This document shows positions 1 to 6,357 of a stretch of DNA of 6,357 nt, in pieces; position 1 is the first letter of the stretch, and each line of letters starts with the position of its first letter. Source of the stretch: an uncultured Halioglobus sp. GTDB lineage: Bacteria > Pseudomonadota > Gammaproteobacteria > Pseudomonadales > Halieaceae. A program made the position numbers and the translations under genes. Below the pieces are notes generated by a model. That model made no database searches, had not been told where the DNA came from, and saw only the letters and a program-made list of their open reading frames with translations. Where the stretch lies: positions 1 through 6,357 of the forward strand of contig CAJQQW010000006.1 of NCBI GenBank assembly GCA_905480565.1, read 5' to 3'.

Positions 1-635
1 GCCGTCGTTACGTGAATTTGCTTCTCACCATGTTACTGGGAGGACTGTGGCACGGGGCCGGATGGCCTTTTGTGGTTTGGGGCGGGCTGCACGGCATATA
101 TTTAGTGATTAACCATGCATGGCGCAGTCTGCTGCGACGCACAGGGGTGAATTTATCCGCTAGTGTGTGGTACCAACGGCTGGGCTGGTTGGTTACTTTT
201 AACGCGGTCGTCTTCGCCTGGGTCTATTTCCGTGCGCCCACCCTGGAGAAGGGCAACACGATTATTCTCGCTATGTTAGGTGCGTCTGGCTTCGAAGTGC
301 CAAAGGGTATTCTTGCACGTGTTGGGGAGTTCAGTGCCGTGCTGGAGGCTGCAGGTGTGGAATCCTCCTTCGGCGGTGGCGCAGTGTTGATGACTAATCT
401 TCTGTGGATTTTATTTGCCGGAAGCATCGCGCTGTTGATTCCCAATGTGGCGCAGTTGTTCAGCAAGGTGGGCCCCGTGTTATACGAGAACGACAATGTT
501 TTTCGCGATATTCGCTCGGTGAATCGTATGCGTTGGAGATATAGCAACCGATGGGCGTTCGCAGTCGCAGTGGCTGCAGTGGCAGGGGTGCTGACATTAC
601 AACAAGCCTCTGAATTCTTATATTTCCAGTTTTGA
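1..635 (+). CDS. MBOAT-family membrane O-acyltransferase (AlgI-like), C-terminal part
   Basis: The frame is open to the left edge (codons from position 3 read Arg-Arg-Tyr before the Val codon at 12), so the 5' part is missing and the GTG at 12 is internal. About 210 residues remain of a family usually near 470-520. They begin with the hallmark [12 protein letters not shown] (residues 7-18 counted from position 12), followed by WGGLHG (23-28). The His of WHG (bases 51-53) is the invariant MBOAT histidine, equivalent to the essential His of AlgI. Further on there is a WVYFRAP motif typical of the family, several hydrophobic membrane segments, and a last helix ending in FLYFQF at the C-terminus. 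Such proteins move acyl (often acetyl) groups across the inner membrane onto extracytoplasmic glycans. The next gene starts one base after the stop and is probably the partner. The family is clear; the acyl group and acceptor are inferred. Confidence 0.93.
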   Translation, partial: RRYVNLLLTMLLGGLWHGAGWPFVVWGGLHGIYLVINHAWRSLLRRTGVNLSASVWYQRLGWLVTFNAVVFAWVYFRAPTLEKGNTIILAMLGASGFEVPKGILARVGEFSAVLEAAGVESSFGGGAVLMTNLLWILFAGSIALLIPNVAQLFSKVGPVLYENDNVFRDIRSVNRMRWRYSNRWAFAVAVAAVAGVLTLQQASEFLYFQF

Positions 636-636
636 C

Positions 637-1770
637 ATGACGGAACGTAGCTACTTCATGCGATTTTTTCAATTTATCTTCATAACGACGATGGTCGTCG
701 TGTCGATTAACTACTTTGTCGACCCTTTTGGGATAACCGGTGCGCCAAGAGTGCCCGGGCTAAATGAGTATAAAGTCGACATAAGCAGCCGTGTGCGACT
801 GATGAAAAAGTACAGTCCATTGATGTCGCAACATAACGTGCTGGTGGTAGGCAATGCCCGTAGCGAAATTGGCATAAACCCGGCGCATCATTGTTTTGCA
901 GCCAATGGCATGATCGTCTACAACATGGGGTTGCCGGGCGCGAACGTGCGGGACCAGGTGAGTTATGCAGCTAATGTAATGAATCATCAGCCTGTGAAGG
1001 CAGTTTTTCTTAGTCTTGATTTTACAGATTTTATCTTTACACGAAGAAAAACTGGGCGCTATGTCCAGAAAACACTATGGGAGCACCAAGAAAGGGGTTT
1101 CAAATACAGAGCCGACGGCGAGGATAATCCAGCTTATCTTTCTGGCCTTGTAGTGGATTACTACAGTGCCTTGTTTTCACTTGATTCATTGATTTCCTCT
1201 TTCAAAACGCTAGCGTTGCAGGGGAAGTTCGCGTCAGATCGCACCGCAGCGGGTTTCAATCCGGCACGGGATTATAATGGGGTCTTACAAGTAGAGGGTT
1301 CGAGTGCATTATTTGATCAGAAAATGAAAGATTTACGAGAACATTTTGCCGTGCCCTGGTATCTCGTCGATAGTGAGGGCGGAATGGATACTTCGTTTGA
1401 TGAGGTTCGTCGTTTTCTCGACCTGGCGAGGCAGAAGCAGGCCCGTGTATACCTGTTCATCAATCCGCTCCACGAGATTTTTTGGACCTTGCTGCGTGAT
1501 CGTGGTTTAACGTCTCTGAATGAGGCCTGGCTGGAGGAAATACAGAAGCTGGTCAAAGACTACCCGACGGACACAGTCACACTGTGGGACTTCTCGGGCG
1601 ACTCACCGTATATCCATGAGCCCGTGCCCGCTCCTGGTATAAAAACGGGGACACTGAGATGGTTTTGGGAGCCTTCCCACTACCGGGAAGAGTTGGGTGG
1701 CTTGATGATAGAGACCATGCTCTCAGAACGCTGTGGGACCGATGAAGCCTTTGGCAAAAAGCTTTATTAA
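637..1770 (+). CDS. Membrane-anchored SGNH-hydrolase-like protein, probable partner of the MBOAT acyltransferase
   Basis: The 377-residue protein has one N-terminal hydrophobic segment (about residues 10-28) running into NYFVDPFG (25-32), with the rest probably periplasmic. I recognise it as an unnamed family often found beside MBOAT genes in polysaccharide loci. Signs of an SGNH-like fold are a strand ending in VLVVGNARSEIG (68-79), where relatives as I recall have GxSR, then a YNMGLPGAN stretch, a LFINPLH strand, and WEPSHY (344-349) near the C-terminus in the place of the SGNH Asp-x-x-His block. Here the Ser position is Ala74 and the Asp position is Glu345, so hydrolytic activity is uncertain. 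The start follows the upstream stop by one base with no clear ribosome site, so translation is probably coupled. Met8 (ATG at 658) is an alternative start that keeps the anchor. By analogy with AlgJ/AlgX it may help transfer acyl groups to the glycan. Parts are visibly AT-rich: 22 of 60 bases are G or C in 1021-1080. Confidence 0.72.
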   Translation: MTERSYFMRFFQFIFITTMVVVSINYFVDPFGITGAPRVPGLNEYKVDISSRVRLMKKYSPLMSQHNVLVVGNARSEIGINPAHHCFAANGMIVYNMGLPGANVRDQVSYAANVMNHQPVKAVFLSLDFTDFIFTRRKTGRYVQKTLWEHQERGFKYRADGEDNPAYLSGLVVDYYSALFSLDSLISSFKTLALQGKFASDRTAAGFNPARDYNGVLQVEGSSALFDQKMKDLREHFAVPWYLVDSEGGMDTSFDEVRRFLDLARQKQARVYLFINPLHEIFWTLLRDRGLTSLNEAWLEEIQKLVKDYPTDTVTLWDFSGDSPYIHEPVPAPGIKTGTLRWFWEPSHYREELGGLMIETMLSERCGTDEAFGKKLY

Positions 1771-1773
1771 TCG

Positions 1774-1795
1774 CCTAGGGCGTTGCGTCCCTAGC
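1774..1795. terminator. Small hairpin between convergent genes, possible bidirectional terminator
   Basis: CTAGGG (1775-1780) pairs with CCCTAG (1789-1794). With one bulged T at 1788, the pairing extends by two further C-G pairs around a TTG loop. The hairpin lies in the 20-base gap between the + strand stop (1768-1770) and the - strand stop TAG (1791-1793), and it includes that stop. Neither side has a run of T directly after the stem, so it is not a standard intrinsic terminator. The location is its main support. Confidence 0.3.
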
Positions 1796-3020
1796 CCTTA
1801 TGAGCAAGCAGTGCTTGAACTTCTGCCAGAATGGACAGCGGGGCAATTTTTCGTCCCGTCACTCCTGCCGCCTCACCGGCCTGTGCGTCCTTTTCCGCGT
1901 CACCGAGCATAAAACTGCGCTCAAGAACAGGCTGCCATCTTTCTATGAGGCTGGTTAGCATGCCCGTCGCCGGTTTTCGGCAGTCACAGGTTATGGCGAG
2001 TTCTTCGATACTTCCCTCGGGGTGGTGCGGGCAAAAACGCACATCGTCGAAATGTGCACCCTCTCTTGCCAGTTCATCCTGCATCCATTGGTGCAGCGTA
2101 TTAACTGCTGCAGCGTTGTAATAGCCTCGCGCTAGCCCCGCCTGGTTGGTCACAATAAATACGAGATACCCGGCATCATTTAATTGCTTGATGGCTGCTC
2201 TGGCGCCGTCGATCCAGCGAAAATTTTCAATTCTATGGGTATAACCGTCGTCGTGATTTAGAGTGCCGTCCCGGTCGAGGAAAGCGGCAGGTTTTCGCAG
2301 ACAATCGGTCAATGTTTCGCGGGCCCGATCTAAATCTTCAGGGATTCCTATGTCAATAAAGAAGCCATTATAGCTTCGCCCGAGCAATTGTCCCTCATTT
2401 GCGAGCGTGGGAAAAATAGTTTGTTCGAGAGAGCAGGGGGTGTCGACTATATAGTCCAACACCTTTTTTCTTAGCCAGTATACCCCGCTGTTAATCAGAC
2501 CTGATTCAGGTTCTTGTGGTTTCTCCCGGAATTCGCTGATGGTAGCGCCATTCAATTCGACGAAACCGTAACGTGTTGCGCTCTCAACCGGTAGCAGGGC
2601 GATCCGTCCCAGCCACTCGGTCGGCTCGTGCTCTCGAGCGCAATTGCACAGGTCCAGATAATTGAAGTCGAATATGGAATCGCCATTTAGCAGCAGGAAT
2701 TCGTCTTGTAGATAATCGCCAGCAAATTTCAGTGCGCCGCCGGTGCCCAGAGGAGACGGCTCTACAACAACGTTGATAGACGCGCCAAGCTCCTCTTCGA
2801 ACTGCGAATTGCCACGGTAACGCTCCTGAACGACTTCGGCCTGGTAGCCGGCAAGCAGTAGAAATGAATCAAAGCCGAAACGTCTGAGGTTTAGTATGAC
2901 ATGCTCAACGAACGGGCGCCCACACACATCCAGCAAAGGCTTCGGAGTCGATCTAACAGCGTCGCCGAGGCGTGTCCCTTTGCCGCCGATGAGAATGGCG
3001 GCTTGTTTCACAGATTCCAT
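1791..3020 (-). CDS. Bifunctional sugar-phosphate nucleotidyltransferase / heptose-bisphosphate phosphatase (HddC-GmhB fusion)
   Basis: This 409-residue protein has two catalytic domains. Residues about 5-235 are a nucleotidyltransferase: GGKGTRL (12-18), TPKPLL (25-30), LGTGGAL (91-97), NGD (112-114, metal/substrate Asp), FREKP (164-168) and NSGVYWL (177-183). It resembles HddC, which makes GDP-D-glycero-alpha-D-manno-heptose from heptose 1-phosphate. Residues about 245-400 are a HAD phosphatase of the GmhB type: FLDRDGT (Asp249 nucleophile, Asp251 acid/base), TNQAG (291-295), a zinc site CPHH with CDC (Cys330, His332, Cys345, Cys347), and GDAEKD (373-378). GmhB removes the C7 phosphate of heptose 1,7-bisphosphate. 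Only about a dozen residues separate the domains. The ATG at 3018-3020 is preferred because family members begin just before the AAIL-GG strand; a GTG at 3048-3050 would add ten residues but has no ribosome site. The gene diverges from the operon carrying the matching kinase. Nucleotide specificity (GTP assumed) cannot be read from the motifs. Confidence 0.9.
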   Translation of the reverse strand: MESVKQAAILIGGKGTRLGDAVRSTPKPLLDVCGRPFVEHVILNLRRFGFDSFLLLAGYQAEVVQERYRGNSQFEEELGASINVVVEPSPLGTGGALKFAGDYLQDEFLLLNGDSIFDFNYLDLCNCAREHEPTEWLGRIALLPVESATRYGFVELNGATISEFREKPQEPESGLINSGVYWLRKKVLDYIVDTPCSLEQTIFPTLANEGQLLGRSYNGFFIDIGIPEDLDRARETLTDCLRKPAAFLDRDGTLNHDDGYTHRIENFRWIDGARAAIKQLNDAGYLVFIVTNQAGLARGYYNAAAVNTLHQWMQDELAREGAHFDDVRFCPHHPEGSIEELAITCDCRKPATGMLTSLIERWQPVLERSFMLGDAEKDAQAGEAAGVTGRKIAPLSILAEVQALLAHKG

Positions 3021-3153
3021 AAAAATATATCGTCCGCCGCCTCTAAGCACTTTATCTATGCCGGTTTGGCCTTTAATATCAGAAGGTCAATATAACTGCG
3101 CCCCGAGGGCGGAGCAAGGCGTACCTCCTTAGGCAGTCAGTGAATATCTTATA
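3021..3153. promoter_or_regulatory. Divergent intergenic region expected to hold promoters for both directions
   Basis: The 133 bases separate the starts of the fusion gene (-) and the glycosyltransferase operon (+), so both promoters should lie here or just inside the genes. No strong sigma-70 promoter is obvious. The best - strand candidate is TTGCTC (3112-3117) with TATATT (3089-3094) at 17-base spacing, placing transcription start some 60 bases before the gene. For the + strand, TATAAC (3091-3096) is a possible -10 box but its -35 partner is poor. A five-pair hairpin (CGCCC 3099-3103 with GGGCG 3107-3111, three-base loop) lies between them. The assignments are tentative. Confidence 0.35.
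3079..3131 (-). other. Perfect Shine-Dalgarno with a 12-codon reading frame: possible leader peptide
   Basis: On the - strand, TAAGGAGGT (3131-3123) is a nine-base match to the complement of the 16S rRNA 3' end. Six bases after its AGGAGG core comes TTG (3117-3115), opening a frame of 12 codons (MLRPRGAVILTF) that stops with TGA at 3081-3079. The stop is 58 bases before the ATG of the fusion gene and in another frame. This may be a leader peptide controlling that gene. TTG is a rare start, and the same bases overlap the best - strand promoter candidate; both cannot be right for one transcript. It could also be a relic of a former gene boundary. Confidence 0.3.
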
Positions 3154-4362
3154 ATGAAAAAGTTGCTCTACCTGGTTCACCGTTTGCCCTACCCCCCTAA
3201 CAAGGGCGACAAGATATCTTCCAATAATATGCTTAATTATTTTTCGGACCATTGGCGCGTGCACCTGGGTACTTTTGTGGATGACCCGGAAGACTGGCAA
3301 TACGTTGATCTGGTGCGGGAGAAGTGCGAGGACAGCTGTATCGTCAGTTTGCCCGGCTGGCAGCGACTCGCCGGCAGCGTCTACGGCCTCGCTACTGGTC
3401 AGGCACTCAGTCTCAGCTATTACGGTAACCGCGAGTTACACAGCTGGGTGCGCGACACCATAGAGCGGGAATGCCCGGATGCAGTGCTGGTCTTCAGTGG
3501 TGTTATGGGGCGCTTCGTCCGGGACGTTTTGCCAGATAATGTACCTGTGGTATTTGATGCAGAGGACGTGGACAGCGAAAAGTGGCGCAGTTATGGTGGC
3601 TCGGCGAGCTGGCCGATGTCGTGGCTATACCGGCGGGAGGCAGAGAAGCTGCTGGCCTATGAGCGAGCAATGGCTGTTTCCACCAGTGTCACAATATTTG
3701 TTTCGCAAGCGGAGGCGGACCTGTTCAAGACTCTCGCACCTGAGAGTGCAGACAAGACGCACTTCCGGACCCAGGGTGTAGATAGCGAGTACTTTGATCC
3801 GGCTATTGAGCTGGAAAATCCCTACGAGGAAGGTCAGAGAGTGCTGGTATTCACGGGCGCTATGGACTATCGGCCCAACATCGAGGCCGTTACCTGGTTT
3901 TGTCACAATGTATTGGACGCAGTCCGGGAGAAGGAGCCTGATTTCTTGTTTTGCATCGTCGGCATGAAGCCCTCTGATGAAGTGCTGCAACTGGATAATT
4001 TGCCGGGCGTGCGCGTGACGGGTGGCGTACCGGATGTGCGGCCCTATCTCAGTCACGCGCTGGCCGCCTGCCTGCCCTTGCAGTTGGCACGAGGGATACA
4101 GAACAAGGCGCTGGAGGCGATGGCCATGTCACTGCCCGTTCTGGCGACAGAGGATGCACTTGTGGGTATTATCGATCACCCAGGGGTGCTGTCCCATGTC
4201 GCTAACACCGCGGACGAAATGTCGCGGCTTGCCCTCGATATTTTGTCCAGACCACGGCAGGCCAACACGGCAGGTAGGACCTGCGTGCAGGAACACTATA
4301 ACTGGGATACGAACCTGAAGCGGATGGAATCATTTCTGCTCAGGGAGGAAGACATTCACTGA
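3154..4362 (+). CDS. Exosortase A-type sugar transferase (TIGR03087-like, GT-B glycosyltransferase)
   Basis: The 402-residue protein fits the PEP-CTERM/EpsH1-associated sugar transferase family. Its N-terminal signature is YLVHRLPYPPNKGDKI (6-21), followed by HLGTFVDDPEDW and FDAEDVDSEKW (134-144). The C-terminal half is the GT4-like nucleotide-sugar domain: a VFTGAMDYRPN strand-loop that opens it, then VRVTGGVPDVRPYL, and RGIQNKALEAMAM (313-325), where Lys318 and Glu321 correspond to the conserved donor-binding pair. The first Glu of the usual EX7E motif is Arg313, which I believe is normal for this family. No membrane segment or signal peptide is seen, so it should act in the cytoplasm at the inner membrane, adding a sugar to a lipid-linked glycan. 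The start at 3154 places the signature at the N-terminus as in relatives; no strong ribosome site precedes it. It is the first gene of the operon and overlaps the next by one base. The sugar is unknown. Confidence 0.9.
   Translation: MKKLLYLVHRLPYPPNKGDKISSNNMLNYFSDHWRVHLGTFVDDPEDWQYVDLVREKCEDSCIVSLPGWQRLAGSVYGLATGQALSLSYYGNRELHSWVRDTIERECPDAVLVFSGVMGRFVRDVLPDNVPVVFDAEDVDSEKWRSYGGSASWPMSWLYRREAEKLLAYERAMAVSTSVTIFVSQAEADLFKTLAPESADKTHFRTQGVDSEYFDPAIELENPYEEGQRVLVFTGAMDYRPNIEAVTWFCHNVLDAVREKEPDFLFCIVGMKPSDEVLQLDNLPGVRVTGGVPDVRPYLSHALAACLPLQLARGIQNKALEAMAMSLPVLATEDALVGIIDHPGVLSHVANTADEMSRLALDILSRPRQANTAGRTCVQEHYNWDTNLKRMESFLLREEDIH
4343..4349 (+). promoter_or_regulatory. Ribosome binding site for the second glycosyltransferase
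   Basis: AGGGAGGA (4342-4349) contains GGAGG (4344-4348), 13 bases before the ATG at 4362. It lies inside the last codons of the preceding gene. The spacing is slightly long, but with the TGATG overlap it supports this start and translation by reinitiation. Confidence 0.6.
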
Positions 4363-5582
4363 TGCACGTGCTGCATGTACTCGATCACTCTATTCCACTG
4401 CAAAGTGGTTATACGTTTCGTACTCGTGCGATCCTCAAAGAGCAGCGGGCACTGGGCTGGCGGACTAGTCAGATAACCAGCCCAAAGCATAACCCTGGAG
4501 AAAATCCTCTGGCAATGGAGGAGGTGGACGGTATCCGCTTTTACCGTTGCCGGGAATCCCGCAGCATGCTGTCGCGGCTTCCGATTTTGGGGCAATGGTC
4601 CGTCATTCAGGTGCTGACCAAGCGCCTGGTGGAGGTTGCCCGCGAGCTGCAACCTGATGTTATCCATGCCCACTCGCCGGCCTTGAACGGGGTAGCGGCG
4701 ATCAGGGCCGGCCGGGTGCTGGGCATTCCTGTGGTGTATGAAGTGCGAGGATTCTGGGAGGATGCCGCGGTTAGCCACGGCACCAGTTCGGAGGGTGGCT
4801 TGCGCTATCGACTGACTCGCGCGATGGAGACTTGGGTACTGCGGCGTGCCGATGCGGTCACCTGTATCTGCGAGGGTATACGCCAAGACCTCGTCTCGCG
4901 AAGCATTCCCGGGGAGAAGATAACGATTGTGCCCAATGCGGTTGATGCCAGTCGCTTCCAACCGCTGGAAAAACGGGATTCAATACTGGAGCGGGAACTC
5001 AGTCTCGAAGGTAAGAAAGTGGTTGCATTCATAGGCTCTTTTTATGAGTACGAGGGGTTAGACCTTCTGGTTGACGCCATGCCGGATCTGCTGGTGGCGC
5101 GGCCGGATATTCGTCTTTTACTGGTTGGCGGTGGCCAGGTCGCGGATGCGATCTCAGCCCGAGTGGCTGAACTCGGTTTATCGGATAAAGTGATTATGAC
5201 CGGCCGTGTGCCCCACGAGACAGTGGAGGGATATTATTCCTGCACGGACATTCTTGTCTATCCACGCAAGTCCATGCGCCTGACCGAGTTGGTGACGCCT
5301 CTCAAGCCACTTGAGGCTATGGCACAGAAAAGTATGTTCCTCGCATCCGACGTGGGCGGGCACAAGGAGCTTGTCAGAGACGGAGTCAATGGTACGCTGT
5401 TTCGGGCGGATGACCGAAATGATCTGGTAGACTGCCTGCTCAGGCTGATGGAACAAGAGAGCCGGTGGCCATCCATTCGCGCTGCGGGAAGGGAATTCGT
5501 GGAAAACGAACGTAACTGGGTGAATAGCGTAGCTAACCTCAAAGTGGTATACAGCCGCCTGGCGCCGGGGGCACCCCTGTAA
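4362..5582 (+). CDS. Exosortase A-associated glycosyltransferase (TIGR04063-like, GT4 family)
   Basis: The 406-residue protein starts with [20 protein letters not shown] (3-22), the signature of the PEP-CTERM/exosortase A-associated family typified by Daro_2409. It then has IHAHSP (101-106), YEVRGFWED (126-134), a long stretch around [10 protein letters not shown] and [12 protein letters not shown], and PNAVD (191-195) leading into the second Rossmann domain. There [14 protein letters not shown] and LLLVGGG are typical GT4 strands, and [10 protein letters not shown] (312-321) carries the donor-binding Lys315 and Glu318. It is a retaining-type GT-B enzyme, expected in the cytoplasm, adding a sugar to the growing repeat unit. 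The ATG shares its A with the TGA of the previous gene, and its own TAA shares a base with the ATG of the next, so the three are translated as a coupled set. Length is usual for the family and no key residue is missing. Donor and acceptor cannot be told from sequence. Confidence 0.92.
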   Translation: MHVLHVLDHSIPLQSGYTFRTRAILKEQRALGWRTSQITSPKHNPGENPLAMEEVDGIRFYRCRESRSMLSRLPILGQWSVIQVLTKRLVEVARELQPDVIHAHSPALNGVAAIRAGRVLGIPVVYEVRGFWEDAAVSHGTSSEGGLRYRLTRAMETWVLRRADAVTCICEGIRQDLVSRSIPGEKITIVPNAVDASRFQPLEKRDSILERELSLEGKKVVAFIGSFYEYEGLDLLVDAMPDLLVARPDIRLLLVGGGQVADAISARVAELGLSDKVIMTGRVPHETVEGYYSCTDILVYPRKSMRLTELVTPLKPLEAMAQKSMFLASDVGGHKELVRDGVNGTLFRADDRNDLVDCLLRLMEQESRWPSIRAAGREFVENERNWVNSVANLKVVYSRLAPGAPL

Positions 5583-6357
5583 TGTTGATTCGGTCCAAGG
5601 CGCCATTGCGGTTGGGTCTGGCTGGCGGTGGCAGCGATGTTGCACCCTACTGTGATCTATACGGTGGCGCGGTGCTCAACGCATCGATCAGCCTTAGTTC
5701 ATTTTGCACCATAGAGCCAACGAAGGACAACGCTGTAAGCTTTGTTGCGAAGGATCGGGGCGAGGTGTTCAATGCCCCATCTGCTCTGGTCTACGATTAC
5801 GATGGTGTGCTTGATTTACACAAGGGTGTGTATAACCGGGTTGTGCGAGATTTCAACAACGGTGAGCCATTATCCCTAAATATTACTACCTGGTCTGACG
5901 CGCCCGCGGGTTCTGGCCTTGGGTCTTCATCTACCATGGTAGTTGCAATACTGACGGCTTTTGCAGAGCTGTTGCGGCTTCCTCTTGGAGAATACGACCT
6001 CGCTCATCTTGCTTTTGAAATCGAGCGGGAGGATATCGGGCTGCGTGGCGGTGCGCAGGATCAGTATGCGGCAACTTTTGGGGGTGTAAATTTTATGGAG
6101 TTCCACGATCGCAATAGGGTTATCGTGAACCCGCTGCGGGTAAAACAGTGGATTCTTAGCGAGCTCGAAGCCTCATCCGTGCTTTACTACACCGGTGTTT
6201 CCCGCTCCTCCGACATGATTATCGCGCAACAGATTGAGAGCTATAAATCGGGCACTGGAAAATCGGTAGAGGCAGTACACCAGCTAAAGCGTGACGCGGT
6301 CGCGATGAAAGAGGCTCTGCTGCGTGGAAATATCCGTCGCTTCGGGGAAATCCTTGG
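5582..6357 (+). CDS. hddA: D-glycero-alpha-D-manno-heptose-7-phosphate kinase (GHMP family), cut by the right edge
   Basis: The frame opens with ATG at 5582 (TAATG overlap with the upstream stop) and stays open to the window end, giving 258 residues of an expected 340 or so. GHMP-kinase motifs are in order: [13 protein letters not shown] (7-19), the sugar-binding N-terminal motif; [13 protein letters not shown] (106-118), the phosphate-binding loop; and [13 protein letters not shown], with Asp160 as the likely catalytic Asp. The GGGSDVAPY and [15 protein letters not shown] versions of these motifs are those of HddA-type heptose kinases, rather than galactokinase or mevalonate kinase. HddA phosphorylates C1 of heptose 7-phosphate. 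The product is the substrate of the GmhB domain encoded divergently at 1791-3020, whose HddC domain then attaches the nucleotide. No clear ribosome site is seen before the start, so coupling to the upstream gene is likely. A related sugar-1-kinase (for example fucokinase-like) is the main alternative, made less likely by the neighbour. Confidence 0.88.
   Translation, partial: MLIRSKAPLRLGLAGGGSDVAPYCDLYGGAVLNASISLSSFCTIEPTKDNAVSFVAKDRGEVFNAPSALVYDYDGVLDLHKGVYNRVVRDFNNGEPLSLNITTWSDAPAGSGLGSSSTMVVAILTAFAELLRLPLGEYDLAHLAFEIEREDIGLRGGAQDQYAATFGGVNFMEFHDRNRVIVNPLRVKQWILSELEASSVLYYTGVSRSSDMIIAQQIESYKSGTGKSVEAVHQLKRDAVAMKEALLRGNIRRFGEIL

Noticed and set aside
1673..1690. Six-pair hairpin CTTCCC/GGGAAG
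   Set aside because: It lies inside the conserved WEPSHYREE coding stretch, 80 bases before the stop and without a T run, so it is best explained by codons.
3021..3050. GTG start at 3048-3050 for the fusion protein
   Set aside because: It adds a Gly/Arg-rich ten-residue stretch not expected in the family and has no ribosome site. The ATG at 3020 fits better.
3099..3111. Five-pair hairpin as an attenuator or riboswitch
   Set aside because: It is too short and has no T run or aptamer-like structure. It is noted only within the intergenic region entry.
3150..3155. Exact TATAAT at the start of the first glycosyltransferase gene
   Set aside because: It overlaps the start codon, and no -35 box lies 16-18 bases upstream. 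Transcription from it would begin inside the gene.
3625..4056. - strand open frame of 143 codons
   Set aside because: It is antisense to the first glycosyltransferase, with no domain and unusual composition.
4356..4961. Long - strand open frame (201 codons)
   Set aside because: It lies opposite the second glycosyltransferase, whose motifs are clear. Its translation shows no recognisable domain.
5178..5645. - strand open frame across the transferase/kinase junction
   Set aside because: It is antisense to two well-supported coding regions and has no family motif.

Overview
The window is a piece of a bacterial cell-surface polysaccharide locus, probably from a proteobacterium. The best clue is a pair of adjacent glycosyltransferase genes whose N-terminal signatures match the two families usually found beside exosortase A (the PEP-CTERM/EpsH1 system). 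That system is commonest in beta- and gammaproteobacteria of water, sediment and biofilms. Base composition is moderate, and codon use looks ordinary for such a host. I cannot name a genus. No exosortase, PEP-CTERM protein, tRNA, rRNA, transposase or CRISPR array is visible.

Layout. (1) Positions 1-1770, + strand: the C-terminal part of an MBOAT (AlgI-like) membrane O-acyltransferase, cut by the left edge. One base later comes a single-pass membrane protein of an SGNH-hydrolase-like type. Together they look like a module that O-acylates a polysaccharide. (2) Positions 1791-3020, - strand: a convergent gene encoding an N-terminal sugar-phosphate nucleotidyltransferase (HddC-like) fused to a C-terminal GmhB-type heptose-bisphosphate phosphatase. 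(3) Positions 3021-3153: a 133-base divergent intergenic region with candidate control signals, including a perfect Shine-Dalgarno sequence on the - strand followed by a 12-codon reading frame. (4) Positions 3154-6357, + strand: two exosortase-type glycosyltransferases and a GHMP-family heptose-7-phosphate kinase (HddA-like, cut by the right edge). Both junctions are one-base stop/start overlaps (TGATG, TAATG), so this is almost certainly one translationally coupled operon.

How they fit together. HddA (kinase), GmhB (C7 phosphatase) and HddC (guanylyltransferase) are three of the four steps from sedoheptulose 7-phosphate to GDP-D-glycero-alpha-D-manno-heptose. Only the isomerase GmhA is missing, and it may lie just outside the window. 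The reading I favour is that the locus makes an activated heptose, two glycosyltransferases assemble a glycan that may contain it, and the MBOAT/SGNH-like pair decorates the glycan with acyl groups. The enzyme families are well supported. The heptose content of the glycan, the nucleotide used and the link to exosortase are inferences.
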